Shown: one piece after another, positions 19,192-27,888 of the stretch
Layout of the letters: each line of letters begins with the position of its first letter
How positions within the stretch are numbered: position 1 is the first letter of the stretch
Assembly (NCBI GenBank): GCA_012839085.1
Contig: DUNZ01000038.1
Span: 1-39,295, forward strand
Direction of reading: 5' to 3'
DNA from: Clostridiales bacterium
GTDB taxonomy: Bacteria; Bacillota; Clostridia; Lachnospirales; Lachnospiraceae
DNA length: 39,295 nucleotides
Made by a program: the position numbers and the translations under genes
The notes under the pieces: model-generated
Databases searched by the model: none
Told to the model about the DNA's origin: nothing
What the model saw: only the letters and a program-made list of their open reading frames with translations

Positions 19192-20152
19192 TCAAAAAAA
19201 GCAAAATTTAATTGAAATAAAGAATTTAAAAAAATATTTTACTGTAAAAAATGGTTTTAAAACCGCCAAAATCAAGGCAGTTGATGATGTAAATTTATTC
19301 ATAAAAAAAGGGGAAACTTTAGGCTTGGTTGGTGAGAGTGGTTGTGGAAAAACAACCCTTGGTAGAACCATTATTCGCCTCCATGAGCCTACAGCGGGAA
19401 AGATTATTTATGATGGAAAAGATATTACAAATGTGAATATGCATTCCTACCGCAGAAGATTACAAATTATTTTCCAAGATCCTTATGCATCCTTAAACCC
19501 AAGGATGACCATTGGTGATATCATTGGGGAACCCTTAGATATACATAATCTATATGAGAATAAAAAAGATCGCCAGGAAAAAATCTATTCCCTGCTGGAT
19601 ACGGTTGGACTAAATCGTGAGCATGCGAACCGTTTCCCCCATGAATTTTCCGGTGGACAAAGACAAAGAATCGGAATTGCTAGAGCTTTAGCAGTGGAAC
19701 CAGAATTTATTGTTTGTGACGAACCTGTATCCGCACTGGATGTGTCCATACAAGCACAAATCATTAATATGTTGGAGGATTTACAGGCTGAAAAAGATTT
19801 TACCTATCTATTTATTGCCCATGATCTCTCCATTGTAAAACATATTAGTAACCGTATCGGTGTAATGTATTTGGGACATTTGGTTGAACTGACAGAAAGT
19901 AGTAAACTTTATAAGAATCCACTTCATCCTTATACTCAAACATTACTTTCTGCTATTCCAATTGCGGATCCAAAAACAAGCAGATCCACCAATAGGATTA
20001 TATTAAGTGGTGACATCCCAAGTCCTTTGAATCCACCCAGTGGATGTCCTTTCCGCACAAGATGTCCTCGAGCAACCGCAATCTGTGCAGAGGAAAAACC
20101 AGTATTAAAGGATTATGGTGCAGAACATTATACCGCATGTCATCATATTTAA
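19184..20152 (+). CDS. oppF: Oligopeptide ABC transporter ATPase OppF
   Basis: Second ATPase, with Walker A GESGCGKTT, Q-loop IFQDPYASLNPRMT, signature FSGGQRQRI and Walker B FIVCDEPVSALD. The C-terminal GCPFRTRCPRATAIC cysteine motif is present. The start is the ATG at 19184, which has AAGGAGG 9 nt upstream inside oppD, rather than an earlier in-frame ATG at 19163; this gives 322 residues and an 8 bp overlap with oppD, implying coupled translation. OppD and OppF form the usual heterodimer. Confidence 0.95.
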   Translation: MDNQKKQNLIEIKNLKKYFTVKNGFKTAKIKAVDDVNLFIKKGETLGLVGESGCGKTTLGRTIIRLHEPTAGKIIYDGKDITNVNMHSYRRRLQIIFQDPYASLNPRMTIGDIIGEPLDIHNLYENKKDRQEKIYSLLDTVGLNREHANRFPHEFSGGQRQRIGIARALAVEPEFIVCDEPVSALDVSIQAQIINMLEDLQAEKDFTYLFIAHDLSIVKHISNRIGVMYLGHLVELTESSKLYKNPLHPYTQTLLSAIPIADPKTSRSTNRIILSGDIPSPLNPPSGCPFRTRCPRATAICAEEKPVLKDYGAEHYTACHHI

Positions 20153-20162
20153 TCCTTATGAA

Positions 20163-20270
20163 GCTTTCCTTATACCCAGACACTTTAGATTAGTAATAGT
20201 ATATATGATACTGGGTGTAATAGGTGTATTTATGCTTTCCTTATACCCTAACACTTTAGGTTAGTAATAG
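20163..20270. repeat. 37 bp direct repeat (two copies) between oppF and oppA
   Basis: The 37 bp segment at 20163-20199 recurs at 20234-20270 with three mismatches (both begin GCTTTCCTTATACCC and end TTAGTAATAG), a 71 bp period. The first copy also opens an inverted repeat, TATACCCAG with CTGGGTGTA around 20171-20219. It could be a processing or attenuation region between the transporter genes and the receptor gene. Confidence 0.8.
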
Positions 20271-20311
20271 GTTGAAATAGAAAAGTTTCACCTGTTTCTA
20301 TATATTATATG

Positions 20312-20372
20312 GCTATCCAAACAATCCAATGAAGCAAGGTTATCTAGAAACAAGCTTGGATTATTTGATAGC
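20312..20372 (+). promoter_or_regulatory. Long imperfect hairpin in the oppA leader
   Basis: GCTATCCAAACAATCCAA (20312-20329) pairs with TTGGATTATTTGATAGC (20356-20372), allowing one G-A mismatch and one bulged base, with a 26 nt loop. It ends 11 nt before the oppA AAAGGAGG site. There is no T run, so it is not an ordinary terminator. A 5' stem like this often stabilises a processed receptor mRNA relative to the upstream permease genes. Confidence 0.6.
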
Positions 20373-20399
20373 AATCAATTTAAAAGGAGGAAGAATTTT

Positions 20400-22031
20400 A
20401 TGAAAAAATCAGTAAAGACAAAATCACTGGCTCTTCTTTTGATCTTTACCATGGTTCTTGCAAGTGCTTTAGCAGCCTGTGGTAAAAAAGATTCCGGTGA
20501 TGGGGGCATTGTTCTTGATGTCAGCGTTGGTCCCGAACCAGAAACCATTGATCCTTCCCTAAATACTGCGGTTGATGGCGCTACTTATATCAACCACGTT
20601 TTTGAAGGACTAATGAAATTAAATGAAAAATCAGAAATCGTAGAAGGTGTTGCAGAAAGCTACACAGTAAGCGACGACGGATTAGTTTATACTTTTAAAA
20701 TCCGTAAAGATGCGAAATGGTCTGATGGTAAAGACTTAACAGCAGACGCTTTCGTTTATTCTTGGAGAAGATTGGTTGATCCAGCTACAGCATCTGACTA
20801 TAACTACATGATTGATATGGTTAAGAATGCAAACGAGATTATGGCAGAGGAAATGGATCCATCCGAACTTGGAATTAGAGCTATTGACGAGAAAACTTTA
20901 GAGATTACTCTTGCAGTTGCTACTCCATACTTCTTAGAGATCTGTGCATTCCCTACTACCTTCCCATTAAGAGAAGATATCGTATCGAAAGATCCAGATA
21001 CTTGGACACAGGATCCTAAGTCATATATCGGTAACGGTCCTTTCGTACTTGATTCTTGGGAACATCAGTCTATGATCGTTATGAAGAAAAACGATAAATA
21101 CTATGCAAAAGACGAAATCGTTCCTAGCACCATCAACTTCCATCTAATGGAAGATAAAAATACTATCCTTGCTGCATTTGAAAACGGCGAGATCCTATTC
21201 GGCGATGATCTTCCTAACGAAGAAATCGAAAGAATGACTGGTAAAGGATTACAAATCGAAGGTCAGTTAGGTACTTATTTCTTATGCTTAAACGTAGAAG
21301 ATGAAATTGTGAAAGACGTTAATATTAGAAAAGCTTTATCCTTAGCGATTGACAGAAATTATATCGTAGATTCTGTTGCTAAGGGTGGTCAGCAACCTGC
21401 AGATACTTTTGTACCAACTGGTTTATCTGATATTAATGTAACAGATGAATTCCATGATAAAGCAAATAAATGGTATAGCGTTGATCCTGCTGATTATGAT
21501 GCTAATGTAGCAGAAGCACAACGCTTAATGGAAGAAGCAGGTTATCCTAACGGCGAAGGCTTCCCTAGCTTAGAGTTAATGATTAACCCTGGCCATGAAG
21601 CAATCGCAGAAGCTATCATTTATATGTGGCAAGATAAATTAGGTGTTACAGCTACTATTTCTTCCCAAGACTGGGCAGTATTTATCGATACCAGAAATCA
21701 AGGTGATTACCAAATCGCACGTCATGGTTGGTTAGCAGATTACAATGATCCTATTTCCTTCCTTGATATGTGGGTAACTGGTGGCGGAAATAACGATGCT
21801 CAATATTCTAATCCTGAATACGATGATTTAATCAAACGTGTTAAGGCTTCTTCTGACAGAACAGAAAGAATGACTTTAATGCATCAGGCAGAGGATATCT
21901 TAGGTGAAGATTTACCTGTTATTCCGATTTACTACTATACAGACCTTTTCTTATTATCTGATAAGTTAGAAGGCTTCTATAGTTCTCCATTAGGATATAA
22001 ATTCTTCACAAAAGCAAAACCTGCTGAATAA
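20400..22031 (+). CDS. oppA: Oligopeptide-binding lipoprotein OppA
   Basis: Extracellular substrate receptor (SBP_bac_5 family), 543 residues. The signal peptide KKSVKTKSLALLLIFTMVLAS ends in the lipobox LAAC, so Cys27 is lipid-modified and anchors the protein. Family landmarks: PEPETIDPSLNTAVDGATYINHVFEGLM, YTFKIRKDAKWSDGKDLTADAFVYSWRR, GNGPFVLDSWEH, VNIRKALSLAIDR and YNDPISFLDMW. Similarity to DppE/OppA-type peptide receptors is clear; peptide length preference is not readable. Placed last in the operon behind a leader hairpin, a layout that lets the receptor be made in excess. AAAGGAGG precedes the ATG. Confidence 0.95.
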   Translation: MKKSVKTKSLALLLIFTMVLASALAACGKKDSGDGGIVLDVSVGPEPETIDPSLNTAVDGATYINHVFEGLMKLNEKSEIVEGVAESYTVSDDGLVYTFKIRKDAKWSDGKDLTADAFVYSWRRLVDPATASDYNYMIDMVKNANEIMAEEMDPSELGIRAIDEKTLEITLAVATPYFLEICAFPTTFPLREDIVSKDPDTWTQDPKSYIGNGPFVLDSWEHQSMIVMKKNDKYYAKDEIVPSTINFHLMEDKNTILAAFENGEILFGDDLPNEEIERMTGKGLQIEGQLGTYFLCLNVEDEIVKDVNIRKALSLAIDRNYIVDSVAKGGQQPADTFVPTGLSDINVTDEFHDKANKWYSVDPADYDANVAEAQRLMEEAGYPNGEGFPSLELMINPGHEAIAEAIIYMWQDKLGVTATISSQDWAVFIDTRNQGDYQIARHGWLADYNDPISFLDMWVTGGGNNDAQYSNPEYDDLIKRVKASSDRTERMTLMHQAEDILGEDLPVIPIYYYTDLFLLSDKLEGFYSSPLGYKFFTKAKPAE

Positions 22032-22083
22032 GATCAATATTATATATCAAAAGAGATATATGAGAACATAAAAAAATAAACTT

Positions 22084-22131
22084 AGGGGCTGTCCATAACA
22101 GCGGTTAATCAACCGTGGTTTGACAGCCCCT
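22084..22131. terminator. Bidirectional terminator between oppA and the chemoreceptor gene
   Basis: Stem AGGGGCTGTC (22084-22093) / GACAGCCCCT (22122-22131), with an inner stem CGGTT/AACCG, so the whole element is a stacked hairpin. On the minus strand it is followed by a T-rich tail with a run of seven T, a good terminator for the receptor gene; it also lies 52 bp after the oppA stop. Confidence 0.85.
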
Positions 22132-22153
22132 TAAAGTTCTCATTTATAAGTAC

Positions 22154-23923
22154 TTATACCAGTTTAAAGCTATTTATTATACTTTCTAATTCTTTCACCA
22201 TAGTATCCACTTCTTCTACCGCTGTATTAATGCCAGACATGGTTTTGAATAACTCCTCTGTAGTGGCAGATACCTCTTGGGTACTGGCTGCATACTCTTC
22301 TGTGATGGAAGAGATATTCATACTGATATCGGATACGTTCACTCTACTTTTCTCTAGCTTATTGGTTACATCCTCCATTTTAAGGATTTCTTCATTAATT
22401 CGATCCAGAGAATTTGTAATGTCCATATATTTTTCTTTGGTATCATTCACCCGTAAGGTTTGGTTAATTACGGCATCTTTTACTATATTACTTTGCTCAT
22501 TGGCATTAACGATTCCATCTTTTAATTCCTGTAGGATTCGATCTATAGTTTTAACAGACCCTTCGCTTTGTTCAGAAAGTTTACGTATCTCATCAGCTAC
22601 AACTGCGAAGCCCTTACCGGACTCTCCTGCCCTTGCAGCTTCAATAGCAGCATTTAGGGCTAATAACTTTGTACGGTTGGCTATACCAGAAATCATCTTA
22701 CTAGCCTCACCAATTTTCCCTGCATTTTCATAGGTTGAATTGATAATATGAAAGATCGTTTGAAAGGATTGTTCATTCTTTTTGGTAATATCCTCTAACT
22801 GCATTACACTTTCCAGTCCATCTACACTGGCAGATTTAATTTCGGTACTTGCTAGGGTTAATTCCTTGGCGTTGTTAACACTTTCCGTTATAACATTGCT
22901 TAAATTAGCGATTTCCACCGCCAAATGTTCGGCATCTAAGGCTTGTCCTGATGCTCCTTGGGCGATTCCTTCTATGGTCTTCCCAATGTCATCCATAGAA
23001 TTAATTACTTCATTGGAACTAGTTCTCATCATTGCAGAAGATTCCGATAAGCGTCTTGCTGAGTCCGTAAGATTGCTGATAATACTTTTCAAAGAAGTAA
23101 CCAGACTGTAAATGGATTGGGTTAGTTTACCTAATTCATCCTTACTTTCAAGCTCTTGTGGTGTAATGGTTAAATCATTCTTAGCTAGAGTTTCCATATC
23201 CGAGGTTAATCTTACTATATTCCTCTTCAAATAACGGATAATCCCATAAGACAAAATAGCAATCAGGATAATAATCAGAAAGCTAATGAGTGAAGAGGTA
23301 AATATGGTTTGTTTAATGCTATCTGATATTTTATCTGCTGCCTCTTTACTATAAAGATCAAGAAGATCAGCCATATAATTAAGGTACTCATTGGCATCAT
23401 CGAAAGCTGAATTTCTGGCCTCCAGATCACCACTACCACTATTAAAATCATAAGCATTTTCCCAATCATCAAAGTAAGATAGAAAGCTATTATGTAATTC
23501 ATAAACCGTGTACATTGGACCCGTGAATTGGAAGCTTTCAAAATCCGGATTTTTCTTTAGATTTTCAATTACCTCATCTACCTTATCCAAAACTCTACTG
23601 GCTTGAAAATCCATCTGAGAAATTAATTTCTCCTTATTATCCAGCTCAGTCTCTTGATTAAGAATTGTTTTTTCAATAAGAGCAGCTTTGTAAAATGCCC
23701 TTTCTGCTTCCTGCAAGAGCCTAGTATTCAAGTACATTTCATCGTAATAAGTTTGTTTGGCACTCTCATTTACATTACTTGTTTGATAGCCCAACTGAAG
23801 TAGTAGGAGTATCATCATGATAATCCCAGGTACTACAACTAATGAGAGTTTCGTAGCTACTTTCCGATTTCTAATTAGATTTAGCTGTTTCAACCTTGTC
23901 TTAAGCTTACTTTTCCTTTCCAT
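22154..23923 (-). CDS. Methyl-accepting chemotaxis protein
   Basis: Transmembrane chemoreceptor, 589 residues. Membrane helices at about 26-46 and 207-229 enclose an external helical sensor domain of about 160 residues. A HAMP linker (about 230-283) leads into the long signalling coiled coil. The hairpin tip that contacts CheA/CheW is conserved at about 418-446: [20 protein letters not shown] then [12 protein letters not shown]. The sensed ligand is not readable. The gene has a weak ribosome binding site (AAAGG abutting the ATG; an in-frame TAA lies two codons upstream), so expression may be low or the true start slightly internal. Its leader contains a purine-rich repeat. Its position next to opp may be coincidental. 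Confidence 0.93.
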   Translation of the reverse strand: MERKSKLKTRLKQLNLIRNRKVATKLSLVVVPGIIMMILLLLQLGYQTSNVNESAKQTYYDEMYLNTRLLQEAERAFYKAALIEKTILNQETELDNKEKLISQMDFQASRVLDKVDEVIENLKKNPDFESFQFTGPMYTVYELHNSFLSYFDDWENAYDFNSGSGDLEARNSAFDDANEYLNYMADLLDLYSKEAADKISDSIKQTIFTSSLISFLIIILIAILSYGIIRYLKRNIVRLTSDMETLAKNDLTITPQELESKDELGKLTQSIYSLVTSLKSIISNLTDSARRLSESSAMMRTSSNEVINSMDDIGKTIEGIAQGASGQALDAEHLAVEIANLSNVITESVNNAKELTLASTEIKSASVDGLESVMQLEDITKKNEQSFQTIFHIINSTYENAGKIGEASKMISGIANRTKLLALNAAIEAARAGESGKGFAVVADEIRKLSEQSEGSVKTIDRILQELKDGIVNANEQSNIVKDAVINQTLRVNDTKEKYMDITNSLDRINEEILKMEDVTNKLEKSRVNVSDISMNISSITEEYAASTQEVSATTEELFKTMSGINTAVEEVDTMVKELESIINSFKLV

Positions 23924-24256
23924 CCTTTAGGGTTCTAAATCCCGTGACCAATATTATGAGAGGAGAACCCATACACCACCCTTCTCTTACTCTTAATCTT
24001 TCCTCTTACTTCTTACTTATTACTACTTACCTAATACTCCATTTAGGACATAATTTTCAGCAAACATTTAAGCAAACATTTATTAGATATAATATACTTT
24101 TATTGTAACACAAGGGGGATTTATATTCAATATTTTACTATTATGTCGATTTTGGTAAAACCAGTTTTTATTAACAATAATCTAAGACCAAATTCTTATA
24201 CTAAAAAATTGGACAATGAAACATACAAATGAGAAATACAAAAGAAACACACAAAA
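23924..24256 (-). other. Gene-free upstream region of the chemoreceptor with purine-rich simple repeat
   Basis: Between the receptor start and the terminator of the TPR gene I find no convincing gene. About 23981-24040 is a degenerate low-complexity tract; on the receptor sense strand it reads as repeated AAGTAAGA/GTAAGAG-like units. A 12 bp tandem duplication AGCAAACATTTA lies at 24059-24082. Promoter-like TATA sequences are plentiful (for example TATATTATATC), but no -35/-10 pair is convincing. Confidence 0.5.
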
Positions 24257-24296
24257 GAGACATATCATTGACAAATGTTTGTCTTCTATATGTCTC
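24257..24296 (-). terminator. Predicted terminator after the ABC/TPR operon
   Basis: Two-tier hairpin: GAGACATAT (24257-24265) pairs with ATATGTCTC (24288-24296), then after a symmetric 4-nt internal loop GACAAA pairs with TTTGTC. On the minus strand the stem is followed by a TTTT-rich tail. It lies about 90 bp past the stop of the TPR gene. Confidence 0.75.
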
Positions 24297-24388
24297 CTTC
24301 TTTATATATTACACTGTTTATAGAATGTTTTACTAAAAATTCTTTATAAGCTTTATAGGACTAGAATTTTTTTTGAAATTTGCAGGAA

Positions 24389-25132
24389 CTATAAATCAGC
24401 TAGTCTCTCCTTAGCTAATTGAACAAGATGCAAGCGATTTCCAAGTTTCACTATTTTCTCATATCTTTTTTTCGCCAAATCGGAATTGCCCCGTATTTCA
24501 TCTATTTTCCCTAATAGAAATAGGATAGCCAGAAATTGTCTTCTACTGATATCTTCATCAATTAGTTTTTTTAATTGCTCATAACTTTCATCATATTTCC
24601 CCTGAAGAAAAAGTCTTTGTCCTATTAGAATACCAATACTTTTCTTTAATTTTTTATTATAAGGGGTGAGTACCGGTAATTGGGTATCAAACAACTCATT
24701 GGCTTTGTCCAACTCTCCTAGTTCCATACAACAAGAGATATAGTTTATGGTATATACCAACAGGGTACTATCCCGATCCTTTAAATAGTAGGTGTCAATC
24801 TGATCCAATATGGATTTTGCCTCATGATACTCTCCCATGGCAAGGTGTACTGCCGCCTTGTTAATACCAATCAATGCCTGAGCCTTGGGCTTATTTCTTA
24901 TCATTTTTTCTTGTTTTTCTAGCCCTCTCAAGCACTTATGGGGGTCACATTTTTCTTCCAATAGATTTCTTTGAATTATGCTTCTGATCAAAGCAATTAC
25001 AAAATAAATAACCATCACTAAAATAAAGGAAAGAAAAATCGCAAGAAATAAGTTAGAATTCAACATCCTAAAGAAGAAAAAAAACAAATAATACAATCCT
25101 AAGAAAAATCCATACCACAACAGTCTCACCAT
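24389..25132 (-). CDS. Membrane-anchored TPR-like protein, unknown function
   Basis: 247 residues. Two hydrophobic helices (about 4-22 and 28-50, LFLAIFLSFILVMVIYFVIALI) are followed by a soluble, helical repeat region with TPR-like spacing: AVHLAMGEYHEAKSILDQID, CMELGELDKANELFDTQL, GQRLFLQGKYDESYEQLKKL and GKIDEIRGNSDLAKKRYEKI. These A/G-x3-Y/L-x2-A patterns fit four tetratricopeptide-type units facing the cytosol, a scaffold for protein contacts. It follows an ABC permease gene by 90 bp on the same strand and precedes the operon terminator, so it may act with that transporter. No enzymatic motif is visible. Confidence 0.6.
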   Translation of the reverse strand: MVRLLWYGFFLGLYYLFFFFFRMLNSNLFLAIFLSFILVMVIYFVIALIRSIIQRNLLEEKCDPHKCLRGLEKQEKMIRNKPKAQALIGINKAAVHLAMGEYHEAKSILDQIDTYYLKDRDSTLLVYTINYISCCMELGELDKANELFDTQLPVLTPYNKKLKKSIGILIGQRLFLQGKYDESYEQLKKLIDEDISRRQFLAILFLLGKIDEIRGNSDLAKKRYEKIVKLGNRLHLVQLAKERLADL

Positions 25133-25222
25133 AGATATAACCCTCTCCCCTTCATTTAATATTATTTAGTTACAAGCTAACAAAATCTTAAATCTACTTA
25201 CAAAAAATCATAGACGAAATCT

Positions 25223-26845
25223 TTATTTAACTCGAAAATACTTAGGTGCAAAACGATATACTAAAATTAATGCTATGGCGATATATAGTATGGTAGATAT
25301 CAGTACACCCAAGGTAAATACTACTCCACTAGCCTCAATCATAAAACAGATATAACAGATAACATACATAAGTCCATTTAATATCTTAAAGAAGGGGTTT
25401 TTTACTTCTAACCCAAGGGAATAAGGTTGGAATACATAGTATAAAAACAAATGGTGTACTGTGAAAAGCACAGACAACAATAAAATCACTAGAAATAACA
25501 TCAACATACCCCTGGTCATCCAGTTGGTCTGGCAAATTTCACAAAATCCAATCATGGCCAGGCAAATAGAAAATCCTACAATTAAGTTGTGTAAGGATAT
25601 CCGTAACAAGCGAATACGAAAGTTGCTTAAAATCGCCCGTGGTTTCCGATAAAATCCATATCTTAAAAGACTTATATCACAATTATAAAACATTGCCTTA
25701 CAAGCTTTGTCGGTGGTCGTTATCCCATACATCAGAAAAACCATGGTAGGTACGATTCGATCCATTCTTTCACTGAAACGAATGGCCAACGTAGGGTTTA
25801 TGATATAGAAACCTAGACCAACTAAAAAAGCTAAAAGAACGAAAGCCAATCGATAAAAAACAGGCCTTACCAGTTGTCTTCGATGCCGGATAAAGAAGAG
25901 CTGATTCATATAAGCATAACCCTTTAAGTTCTGTAGGTTTGAGTTTGATAACTTCGAATGATCTAAATCCTCTTCTTTCATTTCCACTGTAGTAAAGACC
26001 GATTTTTTTGATTTTTTGAGCATCTCAGATGTCATAAACTTAGTGTCCATAGATCGAATGATTTTCTTTCTATAATTAGAATATCCCCACATAATATAAT
26101 AAAAGCTATATCCGCCTAAAATTAAGTAGAATAGAATAATCACAGGATGGAATAGTAATTCTGAAATCCTTAAATTTATGTTTAAAAACATGGGTATATA
26201 AGCCAAAAACACTCCAATCACAATCAATATTCCCATGATAATATTATTTCTTGATAAAATTATACTCTTCTTTTCATAGAACCAAACCTGTAGGGCTTCC
26301 CCCATCATACGGAAGCAAAATAATGAAAGCCATAACAACAACACATGTAAGATACTCCCTCCTGTCAATAGTGCCATAACCAATAATCCGGGAAGGAAGT
26401 AAATCATGAAAGGGACATATTGGATTATTATATTTGCTTGAGTATATTTTTTTGCATCCATGCGAAAATACTTTAGACAAATCAACTTTATTTGTTCCAC
26501 CTTAAACACATGGCTTTCTCCCAAGGGTCCAATAAAGCAAGACATAAAGAAAAAAATATGAACTGCAAAATCAAATCGTTCCATGGGTAATTGTATGCTC
26601 TTATCCAACGATATTAGTAAGGGGATTCCTATGAAAAAAAAGAGATAGATTGCCTTACGAAAAAACTGTGTGCTTATCTTGAGCGCAGGAACTATGATAG
26701 AAAGTACTAATTTTACGGTATCGTTGGCATAAGCAGTATCGGGTATACATTTCCCTATCAGCCATAATCGTTTAAAATAATAGATAAATGTATTCACATC
26801 ATGAACCGCTTTAATGTGAAATATATTTTTTATCGTTTTATTCAT
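25223..26845 (-). CDS. ABC transporter permease (ABC-2-like), unclassified
   Basis: About 540 residues with roughly ten to twelve hydrophobic segments in two clusters, separated by a charged cytosolic region (about 265-310) with KKSKKSVFTTVEMKEEDLDHSK. This looks like two fused half-permeases rather than a standard six-helix ABC-2 subunit. The ATPase gene overlaps its start, so the two surely form one transporter. I place the start at the ATG at 26845 (8 bp overlap); the ATG at 26857 is also in frame but sits directly on AAAGG. The substrate is unknown; there is no extracellular receptor gene, so export or membrane-lipid work is more likely than import. Possibly related to Ecs-type systems, but I cannot show it. 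Confidence 0.7.
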   Translation of the reverse strand: MNKTIKNIFHIKAVHDVNTFIYYFKRLWLIGKCIPDTAYANDTVKLVLSIIVPALKISTQFFRKAIYLFFFIGIPLLISLDKSIQLPMERFDFAVHIFFFMSCFIGPLGESHVFKVEQIKLICLKYFRMDAKKYTQANIIIQYVPFMIYFLPGLLVMALLTGGSILHVLLLWLSLFCFRMMGEALQVWFYEKKSIILSRNNIIMGILIVIGVFLAYIPMFLNINLRISELLFHPVIILFYLILGGYSFYYIMWGYSNYRKKIIRSMDTKFMTSEMLKKSKKSVFTTVEMKEEDLDHSKLSNSNLQNLKGYAYMNQLFFIRHRRQLVRPVFYRLAFVLLAFLVGLGFYIINPTLAIRFSERMDRIVPTMVFLMYGITTTDKACKAMFYNCDISLLRYGFYRKPRAILSNFRIRLLRISLHNLIVGFSICLAMIGFCEICQTNWMTRGMLMLFLVILLLSVLFTVHHLFLYYVFQPYSLGLEVKNPFFKILNGLMYVICYICFMIEASGVVFTLGVLISTILYIAIALILVYRFAPKYFRVK

Positions 26846-27551
26846 TTGGCTTCTCATCCTTTAACATTTCAATAATTTTGGCTTCAAAATCTTCTTTATA
26901 TAGCAGTTGGTGATCGATTTTCTCCAGTATACCATCATGTAATATAACAATTTCATCACAGAGGTCGGTGGCTAGCTGCAGAATATGGGTAGAAAAAATG
27001 ATAATGTGCTCATGTTTAATCTCTCTTAGAAGTCGCTTTATCTCTAAAGCTACGACAACGTCAAAAGAAGTAAGAGGCTCATCGAGTAAAATGACCGGTG
27101 GCCTAGCAATTAAAAAGCAGAGCATTTGCATTTTGTTTTTCATTCCATGGGAATATCCCTTAATCAAACGTTTTCTATCCTCCGGTGCTATTTTTACCAA
27201 ATCAAAATAATAATCAATGGAATGATTTACTTTTGATTTTCTCTGGTTAATATCCATATAAAATTTGATAAACTCATATCCCGTCATAAAATCTGGAAGA
27301 ATCGGAGTAGAAAAGACATAGCCAATATCATCCGTGGAAAGTTCATTTTCCCCATTTTCTTCCCTATAGAGATCTGCTCTTCCCTCATCTGGTATAAGCT
27401 CATCACTTAAGCAATTAAAGAGTGTAGTCTTTCCAGCTCCATTTCTACCAAGCAGACCATATATCTTACCCTGCTGAAAATCAAAGGTGCATCCTTTTAA
27501 AACTTCCTTTTCTCCAAAGGATTTTTTTATCCCTCTTAATCTTAATTCCAT
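26838..27551 (-). CDS. ABC transporter ATP-binding protein (export type)
   Basis: 237-residue ATPase with Walker A GRNGAGKTT, Q-loop-like YVFSTPILPDFMTGYE, signature YSHGMKNKM, Walker B VILLDEPLTSFD and the switch His in FSTHILQ. The YSHGM form of the signature is usual in ABC-2 exporters. The C-terminus is short and has no extra domain. A well-placed GAGGAG site precedes the ATG at 27551, and a promoter lies upstream. It is the first gene of a three-gene unit with the permease and the TPR-like protein. Confidence 0.9.
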   Translation of the reverse strand: MELRLRGIKKSFGEKEVLKGCTFDFQQGKIYGLLGRNGAGKTTLFNCLSDELIPDEGRADLYREENGENELSTDDIGYVFSTPILPDFMTGYEFIKFYMDINQRKSKVNHSIDYYFDLVKIAPEDRKRLIKGYSHGMKNKMQMLCFLIARPPVILLDEPLTSFDVVVALEIKRLLREIKHEHIIIFSTHILQLATDLCDEIVILHDGILEKIDHQLLYKEDFEAKIIEMLKDEKPNE

Positions 27552-27605
27552 ATCGATTGCTCCTCATTCCTGATTGATAAAAAATATATAACACAAATTA
27601 GCTAT

Positions 27606-27634
27606 ATTTTACCAATTCCTTAATCATTAATCAA
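27606..27634 (-). promoter_or_regulatory. Predicted promoter of the ABC/TPR operon
   Basis: Minus strand TTGATT (complement of 27629-27634), 17 bp spacer, TAAAAT (complement of 27606-27611), about 55 bp upstream of the ATPase start. It lies in the 337 bp divergent spacer shared with sfsA. Confidence 0.55.
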
Positions 27635-27764
27635 TGGTTTAAAAAAAATTGTATTAATTATATAATAATACAGTAATTTAACTTACAATTGAACTAGGCT
27701 ACTCTAGTTATAAAGATATCAGATAGATAAACTCAAATAAATTAAATCGAATTTAAAAATACAC

Positions 27765-27878
27765 TATAATTCCATTAGAAAGTTGGAACGCATTAGAAAA
27801 ACCAGAAGAAATTAGAAGAATTAGAAGAATTTAGAAGAAGCAGACGAATTTAGAAGAAATAAATGAAATAGAAGAAAT
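27765..27878 (+). repeat. sfsA leader: perfect -10 and purine-rich TTAGAAGAA repeats
   Basis: A perfect TATAAT lies at 27765-27770, but 17 bp upstream there is only TTAAAT, so the promoter is weak by consensus. From about 27792 to 27878 the leader consists of degenerate copies of TTAGAAGAA (for example at 27812, 27821, 27831 and 27850), almost free of C on the sense strand. All frames through it contain stops, so it is not part of the protein. Confidence 0.6.
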
Positions 27879-27888
27879 GGAGATAAGT

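Noticed and set aside
24120-24200. Sigma-28 (flagellar) promoter for the chemoreceptor gene on the minus strand
   Set aside because: A TAAA followed by a CGA-containing box was seen, but it matches the consensus too weakly to report as a feature.
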